From Mucisphaera sp965279675 (GTDB taxonomy: Bacteria; Planctomycetota; Phycisphaerae; Phycisphaerales; Phycisphaeraceae): DNA of 64,000 nucleotides. Both the position numbers and the translations under genes were made by a program. Below the pieces are notes generated by a model that made no database searches, was not told the DNA's origin, and saw only the letters and a program-made list of their open reading frames with translations. This document shows positions 44,107 through 53,741 of the stretch, one piece after another (position 1 is the stretch's first letter; each line of letters starts with the position of its first letter). The stretch lies in NCBI RefSeq assembly GCF_965279675.1, contig NZ_CBDIIJ010000002.1, forward strand, positions 3,100,001 through 3,164,000. The letters are read 5' to 3'.

Positions 44107-45156
44107 TCAGGCCGGAGGGTGTTCGTCGCCTAGGACGAGGACTTCTTCCAAGGGTCTTCGAGGAGAGACGGCGACCTTGAGTATCTCGGGGATATGCCCC
44201 ACTGACATCATCATGATGACCAGCTCGTGATCCGGAATGTTGGCGGCGGTGCGCATGGCCGTGTCTCTTTCCATTTCGGCGGACCAATTGAGACAGCAGG
44301 CACCGAGGCCGAGAGAGTGGAGGGCGAGTGTCATCGACATGGAAAACATGCCGCCATCGATCCAGCCCTGGAATCTCTCGCCGCAGTCGTAGAACTTTCT
44401 GAGGTCGCTGGTGATGATCAGGAGTGTGGTGATGTCTTCTCTGAAGGTGGCGTTGCCGTTCTGGTAGGCGAGTAACTCGCGGATGCGTGTCTGGTCGAAG
44501 TAGGCGTGGACCTTCCATGCCTGACGATTGCAGACTGAGGGTGAGAGTTGCGCTAGGCGGATTGCCTGCTTGATCAACTCGGGGTCCACGGGTTCGTTGG
44601 TGTAGTCCCTGATGCTGTGCCTGCTGAGCATGAAGGGCATGAGGTCGAATTTTCCATCGCGATGGATGTCTTCGCGGGTGGTTTTATCCGCCCCACCGGT
44701 GAGTGCTTCCAGTTGGGCGCTGCCCATGCGTTGGGCAAGGTCTTCGATGCGTTGATCCAGCTCGGGTTCGTGGTGTCCGAGCGACGCGTTGAGTTCGGAC
44801 CGTCTCTGGAGGACGATGATTGCGTTACCGACGATGTGGTCGAAGCCGGCTTTAGGCAGGTACTCCTCGATGAGTCTGATCAGAAACCGGGTCTTGTCCT
44901 GGCCGAATCCGGCTCTGGGGACGGGGTGGCTGAGGCCCTTTTCGAGTGCATGAGCGGTAGCGGCGATTTTGGCGGCGCGGTTTTCGGCGGGTTGGTCCAG
45001 GCTTCCGACGATGCCGGACCAGGCGAGGAATCGGCGTCCGTCGTAGCCGAAGTTTCGCTTGAGTCTTCTTTTCCAGAAGTAGACGCCACCCATCTGCCAG
45101 ATGCTGCTGGGGACGAGGGCACGGCAACTGATGGCGAATTTTCTGAGGGCTAACAT
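44107..45156 (-). CDS. Nitroreductase-like protein in exopolysaccharide cluster
   Basis: 349 residues from ATG 45154-45156. The C-terminal half (~170-345) is a nitroreductase fold: RHSIRDYTNEPVDPELIKQA, LSPSVCNRQAWKVHAYFD, ALHSLGLGACCLNWSAEMER, IPDHELVIMMMSVGHIPE. An N-terminal extension of ~165 residues (FLAWSGIVGS, HALEKGLSHPVPRAGFGQDK) is characteristic of a subgroup found in polysaccharide loci. FMN binding is expected from the family; the reaction in polysaccharide synthesis is not known. It probably belongs to the cluster that follows. Confidence 0.8.
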   Translation of the reverse strand: MLALRKFAISCRALVPSSIWQMGGVYFWKRRLKRNFGYDGRRFLAWSGIVGSLDQPAENRAAKIAATAHALEKGLSHPVPRAGFGQDKTRFLIRLIEEYLPKAGFDHIVGNAIIVLQRRSELNASLGHHEPELDQRIEDLAQRMGSAQLEALTGGADKTTREDIHRDGKFDLMPFMLSRHSIRDYTNEPVDPELIKQAIRLAQLSPSVCNRQAWKVHAYFDQTRIRELLAYQNGNATFREDITTLLIITSDLRKFYDCGERFQGWIDGGMFSMSMTLALHSLGLGACCLNWSAEMERDTAMRTAANIPDHELVIMMMSVGHIPEILKVAVSPRRPLEEVLVLGDEHPPA

Positions 45157-45282
45157 TGTTGTTGTTACTCGCTTGTTCCTACGCAGCAGGTCACCGGATT
45201 GGCGGTGCGTCTGTGTAAAATATCGTTTTGGCGGCGATCGGGTATGAGCTTGTTGTCTGCGGTGGAATCGGGCGGTTGTGGG

Positions 45283-46314
45283 TTACGCGAAATGGCGTTT
45301 CATCGCGAGGAATCTGCTCTCGATGAAACGGAAGGAGAGATCCGACACGATGTAGGCGGCGGGGAAAGCGATGGCCGCGTGCACGTACCACTGAGCGTCC
45401 GGGAGGAGATGCCTTGCGGCTATCACGATGGGCCAGTGGTAGAGGTAGAGGCCGTAGGAAATCTTTCCGGAGTAGGTCAGCGGCTTGAGGGAGAGGACGC
45501 GAGCGATCGGGCCCTGCTGGTGGGTGACAATTTCCCAGATCACGATACATGACATCATGTTGATGACGGCGTAGCCGAAAAGGGGTGTTGGCCAGTGGGT
45601 CCAGCCGAGCTTGATCGGGAAGGTCAGAAGGATCAGGCAGGCGGGATAGGCGGCCCATGGGAGCAGCTTGGTGAGGGCTGGGGCTTTGGCTTGAACTGTC
45701 AGCAAGAAGTAGGCGAGTGCGGAGCCGAGGAGCAGGCCGTCGCAGTGGGTATCGAGTCCGCGGTAGATGCGCATGTCGTCGTAGCCGGGGATGTTTCTGT
45801 AGATGGCGACGAAGAGGGCCAGTGAGGCCAGCACGAGTGCGTTCCTGCCATGGCCTAATTTGCAGCGTGTGAGCAGGAGCAGAGCGAAGGGCCAGATGAT
45901 GTAGAACTGCTCTTCGATGGCGAGTGACCAGGTGTGTCCGAGGAAGTAGCGGTCTTCGATGCCGAGGGCATGGATCCAGTTTGAGATGTAGGTGACGGCG
46001 TATATCGCTTCGCGGATGTACTCGGGGCGTAGGTCATCGACAAAGTAGAGCGTGCCCAGGACTGCGATGACCGTCAGCCAGAGGGCTGGCAGCAGGCGGA
46101 GGAAACGTCGGACATAGAACTTGAGGAGGGCGATTCTGCCGGTCTTATCGATTTCGCTGACGAGGATACCGGTGATCAGGAATCCGCTTAGGACGAAGAA
46201 CATATCGACACCGAAGGCGCCTGATACGTAAAGCGGTGTCATGTGCGCGAGCAGGACGATGAGGCAGGCGACGCCTCGGAAACCGTCGAGTGAAGGGATG
46301 TGCTTGAGTGACAT
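45283..46314 (-). CDS. Membrane acyltransferase 3 family (OafA/NodX-like)
   Basis: 343 residues from ATG 46314 (GGAG upstream). About ten transmembrane helices. Family motifs: SLDGFRGVACLIVLLAHMTP at the N-terminus with the HxxP-like start, FFVLSGFLITGIL, LRLLPALWL (R-x10-H region), TWSLAIEEQFYIIWP, and ISYGLYLYHWPIVIA. These proteins O-acetylate or succinylate sugars on the outer face of the inner membrane. Here it most likely decorates the exopolysaccharide made by the neighbouring genes. Confidence 0.88.
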   Translation of the reverse strand: MSLKHIPSLDGFRGVACLIVLLAHMTPLYVSGAFGVDMFFVLSGFLITGILVSEIDKTGRIALLKFYVRRFLRLLPALWLTVIAVLGTLYFVDDLRPEYIREAIYAVTYISNWIHALGIEDRYFLGHTWSLAIEEQFYIIWPFALLLLTRCKLGHGRNALVLASLALFVAIYRNIPGYDDMRIYRGLDTHCDGLLLGSALAYFLLTVQAKAPALTKLLPWAAYPACLILLTFPIKLGWTHWPTPLFGYAVINMMSCIVIWEIVTHQQGPIARVLSLKPLTYSGKISYGLYLYHWPIVIAARHLLPDAQWYVHAAIAFPAAYIVSDLSFRFIESRFLAMKRHFA

Positions 46315-46360
46315 GGAGTGTTGCTCCTAGCGGGCTCGCCCTGCCCCGATTCAATCAAGC

Positions 46361-47413
46361 TCAATCCAGCATCTGCCTGAGGCGGCTGCGTGATTGATCG
46401 GTTTTCTCGCTGATCGTCTGCTCGAACTCGGGCGTGTAGTTTGTGGCCGGGAAGTTGATGAGGCGGTCGGCGGATATCTCATTATCGTCCAGCCAGCGGT
46501 CTTCGAGCGTGAGGTTCTTCAATAGGCTCATGGTTTTGATCATCTTGTTGGGCCTGCCAAGGAAGACAAAGTCGCGTCGGTTAAGGATTGAAAAGATCCC
46601 GCCGTGATAGAAGTTGGTGATGACCATCGATGCGTGACGGATCAGGTTGAACCATTGCTGCGGTCCGGCAAACGGCAGCAGCTTGTCTGCTCCTTTGAAG
46701 CGGTAGCCAACGGAGATGATCTTGAGCGACTTGCTTCTGGCGAGCTCGCGAATGGCCTGCTGGGCCTGCGGCATCAATTCGGCGTAGACCAGGAGGTAGT
46801 TGTCGTCTCTGACCGTGGCATGGAGGGGAGAGAAGTCGCCCAGAAATGTGGGATCGAGGACGACATCAGCGGGCTGGTGGCTGAGGTTGTGGACGAAGCC
46901 GGCGGTGTTCTCATCACGTACCAGGATCGTGTGGAAGGTGCCGAGTGCCTTACGGATCCGTTCCTGCTGCTGGGGGTCTTGAACTGTGGTCATCTCGCCA
47001 CAGCTGGCAGCGTAGGCGAGTTTGCGTACCTGAGGATTATCGGCGGCGAACTCCAGGAAGAAGTTGGGTTCGAAGCCTCTGATCTTGTTGATGGCCCAGA
47101 TCTGGTCGCTGCCGGCGATGATGGCATCGAAGCGCTGAGCGATGGCTGGCAGGTCGCTGGACTCGTTGCACCTTTCGGTGGTCCTGAGGTTTTTGACACG
47201 AAATTGATGAAATCGCCAGTCTTTAATGAACTTGGCGAGGGCGAGGACGTTATGGGTATTCTGGCGTCTGAAGTAGTTGACGGCTGCGGTTGGTCGATAG
47301 TCTATGATCCGGGCCTGGTGTCCCAGTTTGCAGACTGCCTGGGAAAGCGCCCAGGCCTGCAAGACGGCACCGTAATTGGTTGTGTGGTGAATAGTAACAA
47401 TGCCGACCTGCAT
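46361..47413 (-). CDS. Polysaccharide pyruvyl transferase family protein
   Basis: 350 residues from ATG 47411-47413 with GGAG 6 nt upstream. N-terminus VGIVTIHHTTNYGAVLQAWA, then AIIAGSDQIWAINKIRG, KLAYAASCGEMT, FHTILVRDENTAGFV, DVVLDPTFLGD, and SMVITNFYHGGIFSILNRRD (the usual FHG-like motif is YHG). This is the CsaB/PS_pyruv_trans fold, which adds ketal-linked pyruvate to sugars. Divergent from the flippase gene with a 104-bp gap. Confidence 0.87.
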   Translation of the reverse strand: MQVGIVTIHHTTNYGAVLQAWALSQAVCKLGHQARIIDYRPTAAVNYFRRQNTHNVLALAKFIKDWRFHQFRVKNLRTTERCNESSDLPAIAQRFDAIIAGSDQIWAINKIRGFEPNFFLEFAADNPQVRKLAYAASCGEMTTVQDPQQQERIRKALGTFHTILVRDENTAGFVHNLSHQPADVVLDPTFLGDFSPLHATVRDDNYLLVYAELMPQAQQAIRELARSKSLKIISVGYRFKGADKLLPFAGPQQWFNLIRHASMVITNFYHGGIFSILNRRDFVFLGRPNKMIKTMSLLKNLTLEDRWLDDNEISADRLINFPATNYTPEFEQTISEKTDQSRSRLRQMLD

Positions 47414-47517
47414 GCTAACTCCGGGGCTGACCCGTTTGGTTTGGCTGGGCTTAATGTGATCGATGATCCTACCCGAATGCCTTCAGTATCGAGGGCAGCG
47501 TTGGGAGTCGGTCTGAT

Positions 47518-49047
47518 ATGACAGTGCGTGGGCGCCGGTCTTCGAAGGTTTCCGAGATTGCTGCGGCGGGGTCTCTGGCCGATACGGCCACTGCCGGTAT
47601 GGCCTGGCTGACCCTGAACACGCTCGCCGTGAAAGTTGTGACGGTACTGGGCCAGATTGCCCTGGCATGGCTTTTGATGCCAGAGGACTTTGGCCTTATC
47701 GGGCTGGCTTACACGGTGACTGCTTTCACGGGGATTGTGCGAGGCAACACGATCACAAACGTTCTGATTGCGCGTTCTGCGAGATTCGATCTGTGGTCGA
47801 ATCCGGGGTTCTGGATGTCTGTCGCCAGCGGGTTGCTGGCGGCGTGCACGATTGTCTTGTTGTCGCCGGTTGCGGCCTGGGCCTATGACTCGAATCGTCT
47901 TCATGGACTTCTTTACGTGCTGGCTGGGGCGGCGTTGTTCGAGGCGTTGCTGTCGGTGCCGGTGGCGAGGCTCCGGGCTTCGCTGCGTTTCAAGCTGATT
48001 GCTGTGTGTCAGACGTCGATCGATACGTTCAAGATGGTGCTGACCGTGGCGCTGGCGGCCCTGGGGTTTGGGACTTACAGCTTTGTGATTCCGGCGTTGG
48101 CGGGTGCGATTCTGTTGTTTGTGATTTACTGGTCGCTGGCCCGTCCGAAGATCAAGTGGCATCCTGAGTTTCGGCGATGGCGTTGGCTTTTGAGCGATAC
48201 GCTGGCATTGGTTGGGATGCAGTTCTTCATTGTGATTCTCTGGCAGGGCGGCTACATCATGCTGGGGCTGTTTCACGAAGCGGCGGAGGTCGGGTTGTAT
48301 TTCTTTGCGTTTCGTCTGTCGCTTCAGACGTTGATGCTGTTTTCTGACAATCTCACCAAGGTGCTTTTTGCCTCACTATCGACGCTACAGGACGATCCTG
48401 CCCGTCAGACCAAGGCGTACCTGAACTCGGTGCGGTTGATTGGGCCGCTTGCTGCGGGGGTGTGCATTCTGCAGGCGGTGGTGGCGGACCCACTGATCAG
48501 CCTGATCTTCGATGATCGTTGGCAGGGAGCGATTCCTATTCTGCAGATTCTATCTGTGGGCATGGCGATTCGCGTTGTTGCTTTTCCAACGGGGAGCTTT
48601 ATTCAATCACAGCGGCGCTTCTGGACGGTCATGTGGCTGCAGGGTGGTTCGGCTTTCAACTACCTGGTTTTCTGCGGGCTGGCTGCGTGGTTGTCGGGTC
48701 CTTTGGGCGTGGCGGTAGCGGCTATGCTTCACTTCATGATTGTGGCGCCGGTTTACGTGTGTGTGGCGATTTTTCCGAACGGGTACGGCATGATGGATGT
48801 GGTGAAGCTCTACTTCCCGGCGGTGACGCTTGGTCTGGTTAGCGCTGCTTGCGGCTTTGGCACCAACGCTTTGCTGATGCAGCTTGGCCTTCATCATCCT
48901 CTGTGGCACATACTTTTACCGATTGTGACTTGTGGACTTGGCTGTCTGGCTGTGATGCAGTACGTGATGCCTAACGAGAGGCAGAGGCTTTACGGGATGC
49001 TGAGGCGTGCCCCGGGCGCAAGGTACATCCTTCGTGCTCATGCCTGA
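47518..49047 (+). CDS. Lipopolysaccharide/oligosaccharide flippase (Wzx-like, MOP superfamily)
   Basis: 509 residues from ATG 47518. About 12-14 transmembrane helices, beginning with TAGMAWLTLNTLAVKVVTVL, then MPEDFGLIGLAYTVTAFTGI (the M-xPxxFGxxGL motif of the Wzx/lipopolysaccharide biosynthesis family) and FDDRWQGAIPILQILSVGMA in the second half. It would move lipid-linked repeat units across the inner membrane. It is followed by two glycosyltransferases in the same direction. Confidence 0.88.
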   Translation: MTVRGRRSSKVSEIAAAGSLADTATAGMAWLTLNTLAVKVVTVLGQIALAWLLMPEDFGLIGLAYTVTAFTGIVRGNTITNVLIARSARFDLWSNPGFWMSVASGLLAACTIVLLSPVAAWAYDSNRLHGLLYVLAGAALFEALLSVPVARLRASLRFKLIAVCQTSIDTFKMVLTVALAALGFGTYSFVIPALAGAILLFVIYWSLARPKIKWHPEFRRWRWLLSDTLALVGMQFFIVILWQGGYIMLGLFHEAAEVGLYFFAFRLSLQTLMLFSDNLTKVLFASLSTLQDDPARQTKAYLNSVRLIGPLAAGVCILQAVVADPLISLIFDDRWQGAIPILQILSVGMAIRVVAFPTGSFIQSQRRFWTVMWLQGGSAFNYLVFCGLAAWLSGPLGVAVAAMLHFMIVAPVYVCVAIFPNGYGMMDVVKLYFPAVTLGLVSAACGFGTNALLMQLGLHHPLWHILLPIVTCGLGCLAVMQYVMPNERQRLYGMLRRAPGARYILRAHA

Positions 49048-49071
49048 GCGCCATCGTTTTCTGGAGTAGGT

Positions 49072-50037
49072 ATGTCGGATTTCAGGGTTAGTGTGATCAT
49101 GCCTTGCCATAACGCGGAGCGTTATGTGGAGCAGGCTCTTCGGAGTGCGGCGGAGCAGACGTTGCCGCCTCATGAGATCATCGCGGTGAACGACAATTCG
49201 TCGGATGGTTCTGCCGAGGTGATTCGTCGGAGTGGGGTGGAGGTCACGCTACTGGAGACGTCGTTTCGGAATGCGGCAGCGGCGCGAAACTACGGTCTGA
49301 AGCGGGCGACGGGGGACTGGATCGCGTTTCTGGATGCGGATGACTACTGGCTGCCTGAGCACCTGGCGAGGGCGGAGGCGTTGCTGCGGGGCACGGAGGA
49401 TGTGGGGTATACGGCGCTGGATGACTATCTGTTTGATGATGAGCGGATGGAGAAGGCGAAGAATCTGTGGCCGATTGCGGAGCCGACCAGCGGGCTGAGT
49501 CATTTAGATTATGTGCGTTGCTGGGAGAGCTATTTCAAGTTTGCGATGGGTCCGACGCTTGTGCGTCGGGATCGTTTTGAGGCGGTGGGTGGTTTTAATG
49601 AATCGCAGAAGCGGCGGCATGACTTTGAGATGTGGCTGAGGGTCATCCACGATCACACGTGGAGTTACGATCCGGTTTCGGTGACGGTGTATCGCGCGGA
49701 CACGGTGGGGAGTATTTCGCGGGAGAACATTCCTGAGGCGGAGTGGTTTCGGGCGCGTGCGCTGAGTCTGAATGCGGAGCGTTACGACCTGCCGGGTTAC
49801 CGACACATTCTCGGTAAGGCGGCGCGGAGTGCGGTGGCGACGGCGATCACGGATGGTGATCGCGCGGCGCGTGAGCGGGCGGCTGAGTTGGCGTGGCCGT
49901 ATCTTTCGTTGCGTAACAAGTGCGCGTTTGCGGTGGGCCTGCGTCTGCCCGGACTGTTTGCGGCGGTGAACCGGTATCGGAGAAAGCGTCTGGTTTCCTC
50001 GGCCGGTGCGGGTGGTCGGGCAAGCGGAGGTGCGTGA
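49072..50037 (+). CDS. Glycosyltransferase family 2
   Basis: 321 residues, ATG 49072 with GGAG 7 nt upstream. GT-A fold: VSVIMPCHNAERYVEQALRS, EIIAVNDNSSDGSAEVIRRS, ARNYGLKRATGDWIAFLDAD (the DxD-type metal motif DADD), and KRRHDFEMWLRVIHDHTWSY with catalytic base region. It transfers a sugar from a nucleotide sugar in the exopolysaccharide pathway; specificity not known. The C-terminal part is helical and basic. Confidence 0.9.
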   Translation: MSDFRVSVIMPCHNAERYVEQALRSAAEQTLPPHEIIAVNDNSSDGSAEVIRRSGVEVTLLETSFRNAAAARNYGLKRATGDWIAFLDADDYWLPEHLARAEALLRGTEDVGYTALDDYLFDDERMEKAKNLWPIAEPTSGLSHLDYVRCWESYFKFAMGPTLVRRDRFEAVGGFNESQKRRHDFEMWLRVIHDHTWSYDPVSVTVYRADTVGSISRENIPEAEWFRARALSLNAERYDLPGYRHILGKAARSAVATAITDGDRAARERAAELAWPYLSLRNKCAFAVGLRLPGLFAAVNRYRRKRLVSSAGAGGRASGGA

Positions 50038-50040
50038 TCG

Positions 50041-51225
50041 GTGGCTGCTGAGCGTCCACAACCAGTCGTGTGGGTGGTGATCGGGGATGAGCGTTATGGG
50101 GTTCGGACGGCGACGCTTGGGATGATGTCGGCGGCGCGGCTGGTGGGCGTTGAGCCGGTGGTGGTGAGTCTTTCTGAGGGGCCGTTTGTCGATGAATTGC
50201 GTGAGCGGGGTGACCGGGTGTTTTGTCTGGGGTTGGATCCGTCGCCGAGTTTTGCCGGGGGGGTGCTCTCGAAGGCGCGTGGGGTTATGGCGATGCGTGC
50301 GTATCGGAAGCGGGTGACTGAACGTTTGGGGAAGGTTCTGAGGGAGTTGTCGCCCGGGGCTGTTCATCTGGCGTGGCCGCATCTGGTTTTTTCGTCGGGT
50401 CCTGCGGTGGCTGATCTAGGGCTGCCGTGCTTCTGGGAGATGCCGAACATCGTTGGCCGGACGCTTCCGTTTGGACTGAATGCGAAGCTGTATCGGCGGG
50501 CCTGTCGGAAGTGGGGGATTCGGCCGGTGGCGAACAGTCGTTTTACGGCGGCGACGGTCAGCGGGCCGGGTGTCGAGCCGGCGGTGGTGTACCCCCCTAC
50601 CGACACGGCGTGGTTTGTGCCGCGGGAGGATCGGCTGGCGCAGCGGCGTGAGCTTGGTTATGGATCAGATGATGTGGTGGTGGGTATCGTTGCGAGGATG
50701 TCGGCTTCGAAGGGGCAGCGGGAGGTAGCGCGGGCGGTTGGTCTGCTGAAGGATCGCTGGCCGGGGTTGCGGTTGTTGTTGGTGGGTGGTCCTGTGGATG
50801 ATGTGTATGCGGAGCAGATACGGAGTGAAGCAGAGGCAGGGGGTTACGCGGACCGGATTCGGATGATCGATCGGGTTTCGGATCCGCGTCGGTTGCTTGG
50901 GTCTGTGGATCTGGCGGTGAATGCGCGGGTGGATCCGGAGCCGTTCGGGCTGTCGGTGGTGGAGGCGATGTCGATGGAACTGCCTGTGCTGGCGCATGCC
51001 CTGGGGGGTCCGGCCGAGACGGTGGCGGATGGGGAGACGGGCTGGCATGTGTCGGGGGTTACGGGGGAGGTGATGGCTGAGGGGTTGATGCGCGCGATGG
51101 GTGATCGGGATCGTTGGTCGGTGATGGGGAAGGCGGCTCGTCGGCGGGCGGTGAAGTTGTTCAGTGTGGAGGCGGCGGCGAGGGAGTTGTCGTCGCTTTG
51201 GGGATTGTCAGCGGCTCGGAACTGA
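50041..51225 (+). CDS. Glycosyltransferase family 4 (GT-B)
   Basis: 394 residues from GTG 50041 with GGAGG upstream; 3 nt after the preceding gene. N-terminal acceptor-binding half (VVWVVIGDERYGVRTATLGM), C-terminal donor-binding half: VVGIVARMSASKGQREVARA, LLLVGGPVDD, RIRMIDRVSDPRRLLGSVDL and EPFGLSVVEAMSMELPVLAH, the E-x7-E motif of GT4 enzymes. Last gene of the plus-strand part of the polysaccharide cluster. Confidence 0.9.
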   Translation: MAAERPQPVVWVVIGDERYGVRTATLGMMSAARLVGVEPVVVSLSEGPFVDELRERGDRVFCLGLDPSPSFAGGVLSKARGVMAMRAYRKRVTERLGKVLRELSPGAVHLAWPHLVFSSGPAVADLGLPCFWEMPNIVGRTLPFGLNAKLYRRACRKWGIRPVANSRFTAATVSGPGVEPAVVYPPTDTAWFVPREDRLAQRRELGYGSDDVVVGIVARMSASKGQREVARAVGLLKDRWPGLRLLLVGGPVDDVYAEQIRSEAEAGGYADRIRMIDRVSDPRRLLGSVDLAVNARVDPEPFGLSVVEAMSMELPVLAHALGGPAETVADGETGWHVSGVTGEVMAEGLMRAMGDRDRWSVMGKAARRRAVKLFSVEAAARELSSLWGLSAARN

Positions 51226-51327
51226 GTTTCAGGTACGGCTTTGTTGTTCGGGGGATGCAGGCTTTCAAAGCGCCCAACTGACCCATGTTCCGTAACAGCC
51301 TAAGTTACGGATTTTTCTTTAGTTCTC

Positions 51328-51356
51328 TTGACACCCCCCCTTCACAGGCTTAACTT
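51328..51356 (+). promoter_or_regulatory. Strong sigma-70 promoter for the two-partner secretion genes
   Basis: TTGACA (51328-51333), 17-nt spacer, TAACTT (51351-51356), which is followed by the palindrome TTGCGCAA. The leader to the ATG is about 160 nt. Confidence 0.65.
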
Positions 51357-51387
51357 GCGCAAGCATCATTAGTCAGGATAGGTGCAA

Positions 51388-51406
51388 CCCCTACATCTTG
51401 TGGGGG
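51388..51406 (+). other. Stem-loop in the tpsB-like leader RNA
   Basis: CCCCTAC-ATCTT-GTGGGGG. It could be structural RNA in the 5' untranslated region. I do not match it to a known riboswitch. The gap 51226-51524 otherwise shows only the promoter. Confidence 0.35.
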
Positions 51407-51524
51407 CAAGCCTGAACAGAAGGTGAAGGGCACAGCAGGTCGTGGCATCCTCGTTGGATCTCCAAAATTGTTGGAAAGACTTGGCTGGGCTGCTTACTAG
51501 CACATCCCACTGGGGTATCGCTGC

Positions 51525-53636
51525 ATGAAGAAGAAGAGTTACCGGACCGTCCAGGACATCTCACGCCGAATCAGCGCCGACCCACTGGTCGGTTTGTCTC
51601 GTTGGAGCGTGGGTATGGCCTTGTCAGCTGTCATCATGACCTCGGGCGTGGCGTTGGCTCAGCCGGCACCTGCGCCGGTGGTCGGGCCGCAAGGGGTGGT
51701 GCCGAACACGCCGCCTGGTGGTGAGACGAATCGTCCGGCACCGGAGGCGGAAGAGCCCGCCACGCGTCGCGCGGATCTGAGTGGTCCGCTTTATACGGTT
51801 TTGCAGTTCACCGTCTCGTACGCACGGCCTAACCCCGGTCTGCCTGAGTTGGAAGCGCTCGAGACTCGGCGGTTCCCGCTTGGTTTTGTGGAGGGCCGAT
51901 GGGTGGCTCCTTCGCTCGCTCGGGACTATGGCGGCTCGATCGAGATGGTCAGTCTTGCTGAGCTGAATGAGGGTGATGGTCTGGCGGTGGGTGACTTCGA
52001 GAGCACGCGTGCTTTCCACTTCACTGCTGTGGATGCCATCCTTGATGCGGTGCGTGGCGTGGTGAACGACGCGGGCTTCATTGGTATCCGAACGATTCCC
52101 GATCCGGGTGACATCACCATCCAGGGTGAAGACCTTCGTTCGTCTGCGGATGAGCCGGTGAACATCCTGGTGCTGACGGCGGAGGTGACAGCCTCGCGGA
52201 CGATCGCATCGGGCGAGCGGATTGATGAGGAGGAGCGGATCAACAATCCTGCTCATGCTCGGATCGCGGCGGACTCTCCTCTGCAGGCGACGCCTGAGGG
52301 TGCGGAGGTCGCCAACCCGGCGAGTCTGCTTCAGAAAGAGAATCTGGACCGGTATCTGTTCCAGCTGAATCGTCATCCCGGGCGTCGGGTGGACGTGGCG
52401 GTTTCGGCGCTGGAGGAGCCGGGCGAGGTGCAGCTCGACTACCTGGTGAATGAGAACAAGCCGTGGGTGCTTTATTACCAGCTGACGAATACGGGTACGG
52501 AGACGACTGAAGAGTGGCGTCATCGGGTGGGTTACGTTCACAACCAGCTGACTGGCAACGATGACATTCTGAATGTCGATTACATCTTCAGTTCGCTGGA
52601 CATCGAAGCTGAATCGCAGGCACTGCTTGCTTCCTATGAGGCTCCGCTCTTCACGCCGCGGCTTCGTGGTCGTATTCACGGTTTCTGGACAAGGTTCGAC
52701 GCGTCTGAGATCGGTGCGGCGACGGAAGACTTCACGGGTGAGACGTTTGGCGTCGATGCGAGGCTGGAATACAACTTTTATCAGCGTGACAATCTATTCC
52801 TGGATTTCATGGCCGGGGTTGAGTATCGCGACGTAGAGGTGACGAATGAGGTGGTGGTCCCGACACAGACCGGTGACGCCGACTTCCTAATCCCATACAT
52901 CGGCGTGGCGGCTGAGATGGTCACGGATACGACGGTGCTGGTTGGTGATTTCCGTGTCATGTACAACCCGAACATCACGGATGTCGAAGTGAGTGAGTTG
53001 ACGGACCTTGGTCGTATTGATCCGTCCGAGACCTGGGTGATTCTGCGTCTTGATTCGCAGTATTCGTTCTATCTTGAGCCGCTTCTGTTCAATGATGCGT
53101 GGTTGGATCCCAGCACGCCTGAGTCATCGACACTTGCTCATGAGATGGTGCTTAAGGCTCGTGGCCAGTATGGCGGCGGCAACCGTATCGTTCCGCAATA
53201 CGAAGCGGTGCTTGGCGGCCTTTACTCGGTTCGTGGTTATCCGGAGTCGTTGGTGGCGGGCGACAACTCCTTGTTCCTGTCGGCTGAGTATCGGTATCAC
53301 CTGCCCCGGGCTCTGCCGATCGACCGGACGCCTGACCACACGCTGTTCGGCGAGCCGTTCCGTGTTCAGCCTCAAGAGGTTTATGCCCAGCCGGACTGGG
53401 ACCTGATTCTGAAGGCATTTGTCGATGGCGGCATCGTCATGCAGCAGGATTCGACCACGGGTGAGATTGACGATGAGTTGCTTGGAGCGGGCATCGGTAT
53501 TGGTTTCCTGTTCAAGCAGAACCTGAGCATCGATGTGGACTGGGGCTTTGCCCTGACCGAGGCTCAGGAGGGTCGTCCGCAGGAAGTGGAAGTGGGTGAC
53601 AGTGAGGTGCATGTGAGCCTCACGATTCTTTATTAA
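51525..53636 (+). CDS. TpsB-type outer-membrane transporter (ShlB/FhaC-like)
   Basis: 703 residues from ATG 51525. A long N-terminal signal region (positively charged ~30 residues, then LSAVIMTSGVALA-QP), a Pro-rich linker, POTRA-like modules (~70-330: LYTVLQFTVSYARPNPGLPE, INILVL-type strands, NRHPGRRVDVAVSALEEPGE) and a beta-barrel (~335-703: LYYQLTNTGTETTEEWRHRV, NDDILNVDYIFSSLD, SVRGYPESLVAGDNSLFLSA with the conserved RGY/RGF barrel motif, ending VHVSLTILY). In type Vb secretion TpsB passes its TpsA partner through the outer membrane; the partner gene lies 105 nt downstream. The short final strand ending in an aromatic residue is typical of outer-membrane proteins. Confidence 0.87.
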   Translation: MKKKSYRTVQDISRRISADPLVGLSRWSVGMALSAVIMTSGVALAQPAPAPVVGPQGVVPNTPPGGETNRPAPEAEEPATRRADLSGPLYTVLQFTVSYARPNPGLPELEALETRRFPLGFVEGRWVAPSLARDYGGSIEMVSLAELNEGDGLAVGDFESTRAFHFTAVDAILDAVRGVVNDAGFIGIRTIPDPGDITIQGEDLRSSADEPVNILVLTAEVTASRTIASGERIDEEERINNPAHARIAADSPLQATPEGAEVANPASLLQKENLDRYLFQLNRHPGRRVDVAVSALEEPGEVQLDYLVNENKPWVLYYQLTNTGTETTEEWRHRVGYVHNQLTGNDDILNVDYIFSSLDIEAESQALLASYEAPLFTPRLRGRIHGFWTRFDASEIGAATEDFTGETFGVDARLEYNFYQRDNLFLDFMAGVEYRDVEVTNEVVVPTQTGDADFLIPYIGVAAEMVTDTTVLVGDFRVMYNPNITDVEVSELTDLGRIDPSETWVILRLDSQYSFYLEPLLFNDAWLDPSTPESSTLAHEMVLKARGQYGGGNRIVPQYEAVLGGLYSVRGYPESLVAGDNSLFLSAEYRYHLPRALPIDRTPDHTLFGEPFRVQPQEVYAQPDWDLILKAFVDGGIVMQQDSTTGEIDDELLGAGIGIGFLFKQNLSIDVDWGFALTEAQEGRPQEVEVGDSEVHVSLTILY

Positions 53637-53741
53637 GCCGTTGACACGTGAATGAAGATCGCGGTCGTTGACGGTTGGCCCGTCCGCCGCTCGAGCCTTT
53701 AGAACAGACCGACCATGACTGCATGTGAAGGAAGACTGAGC

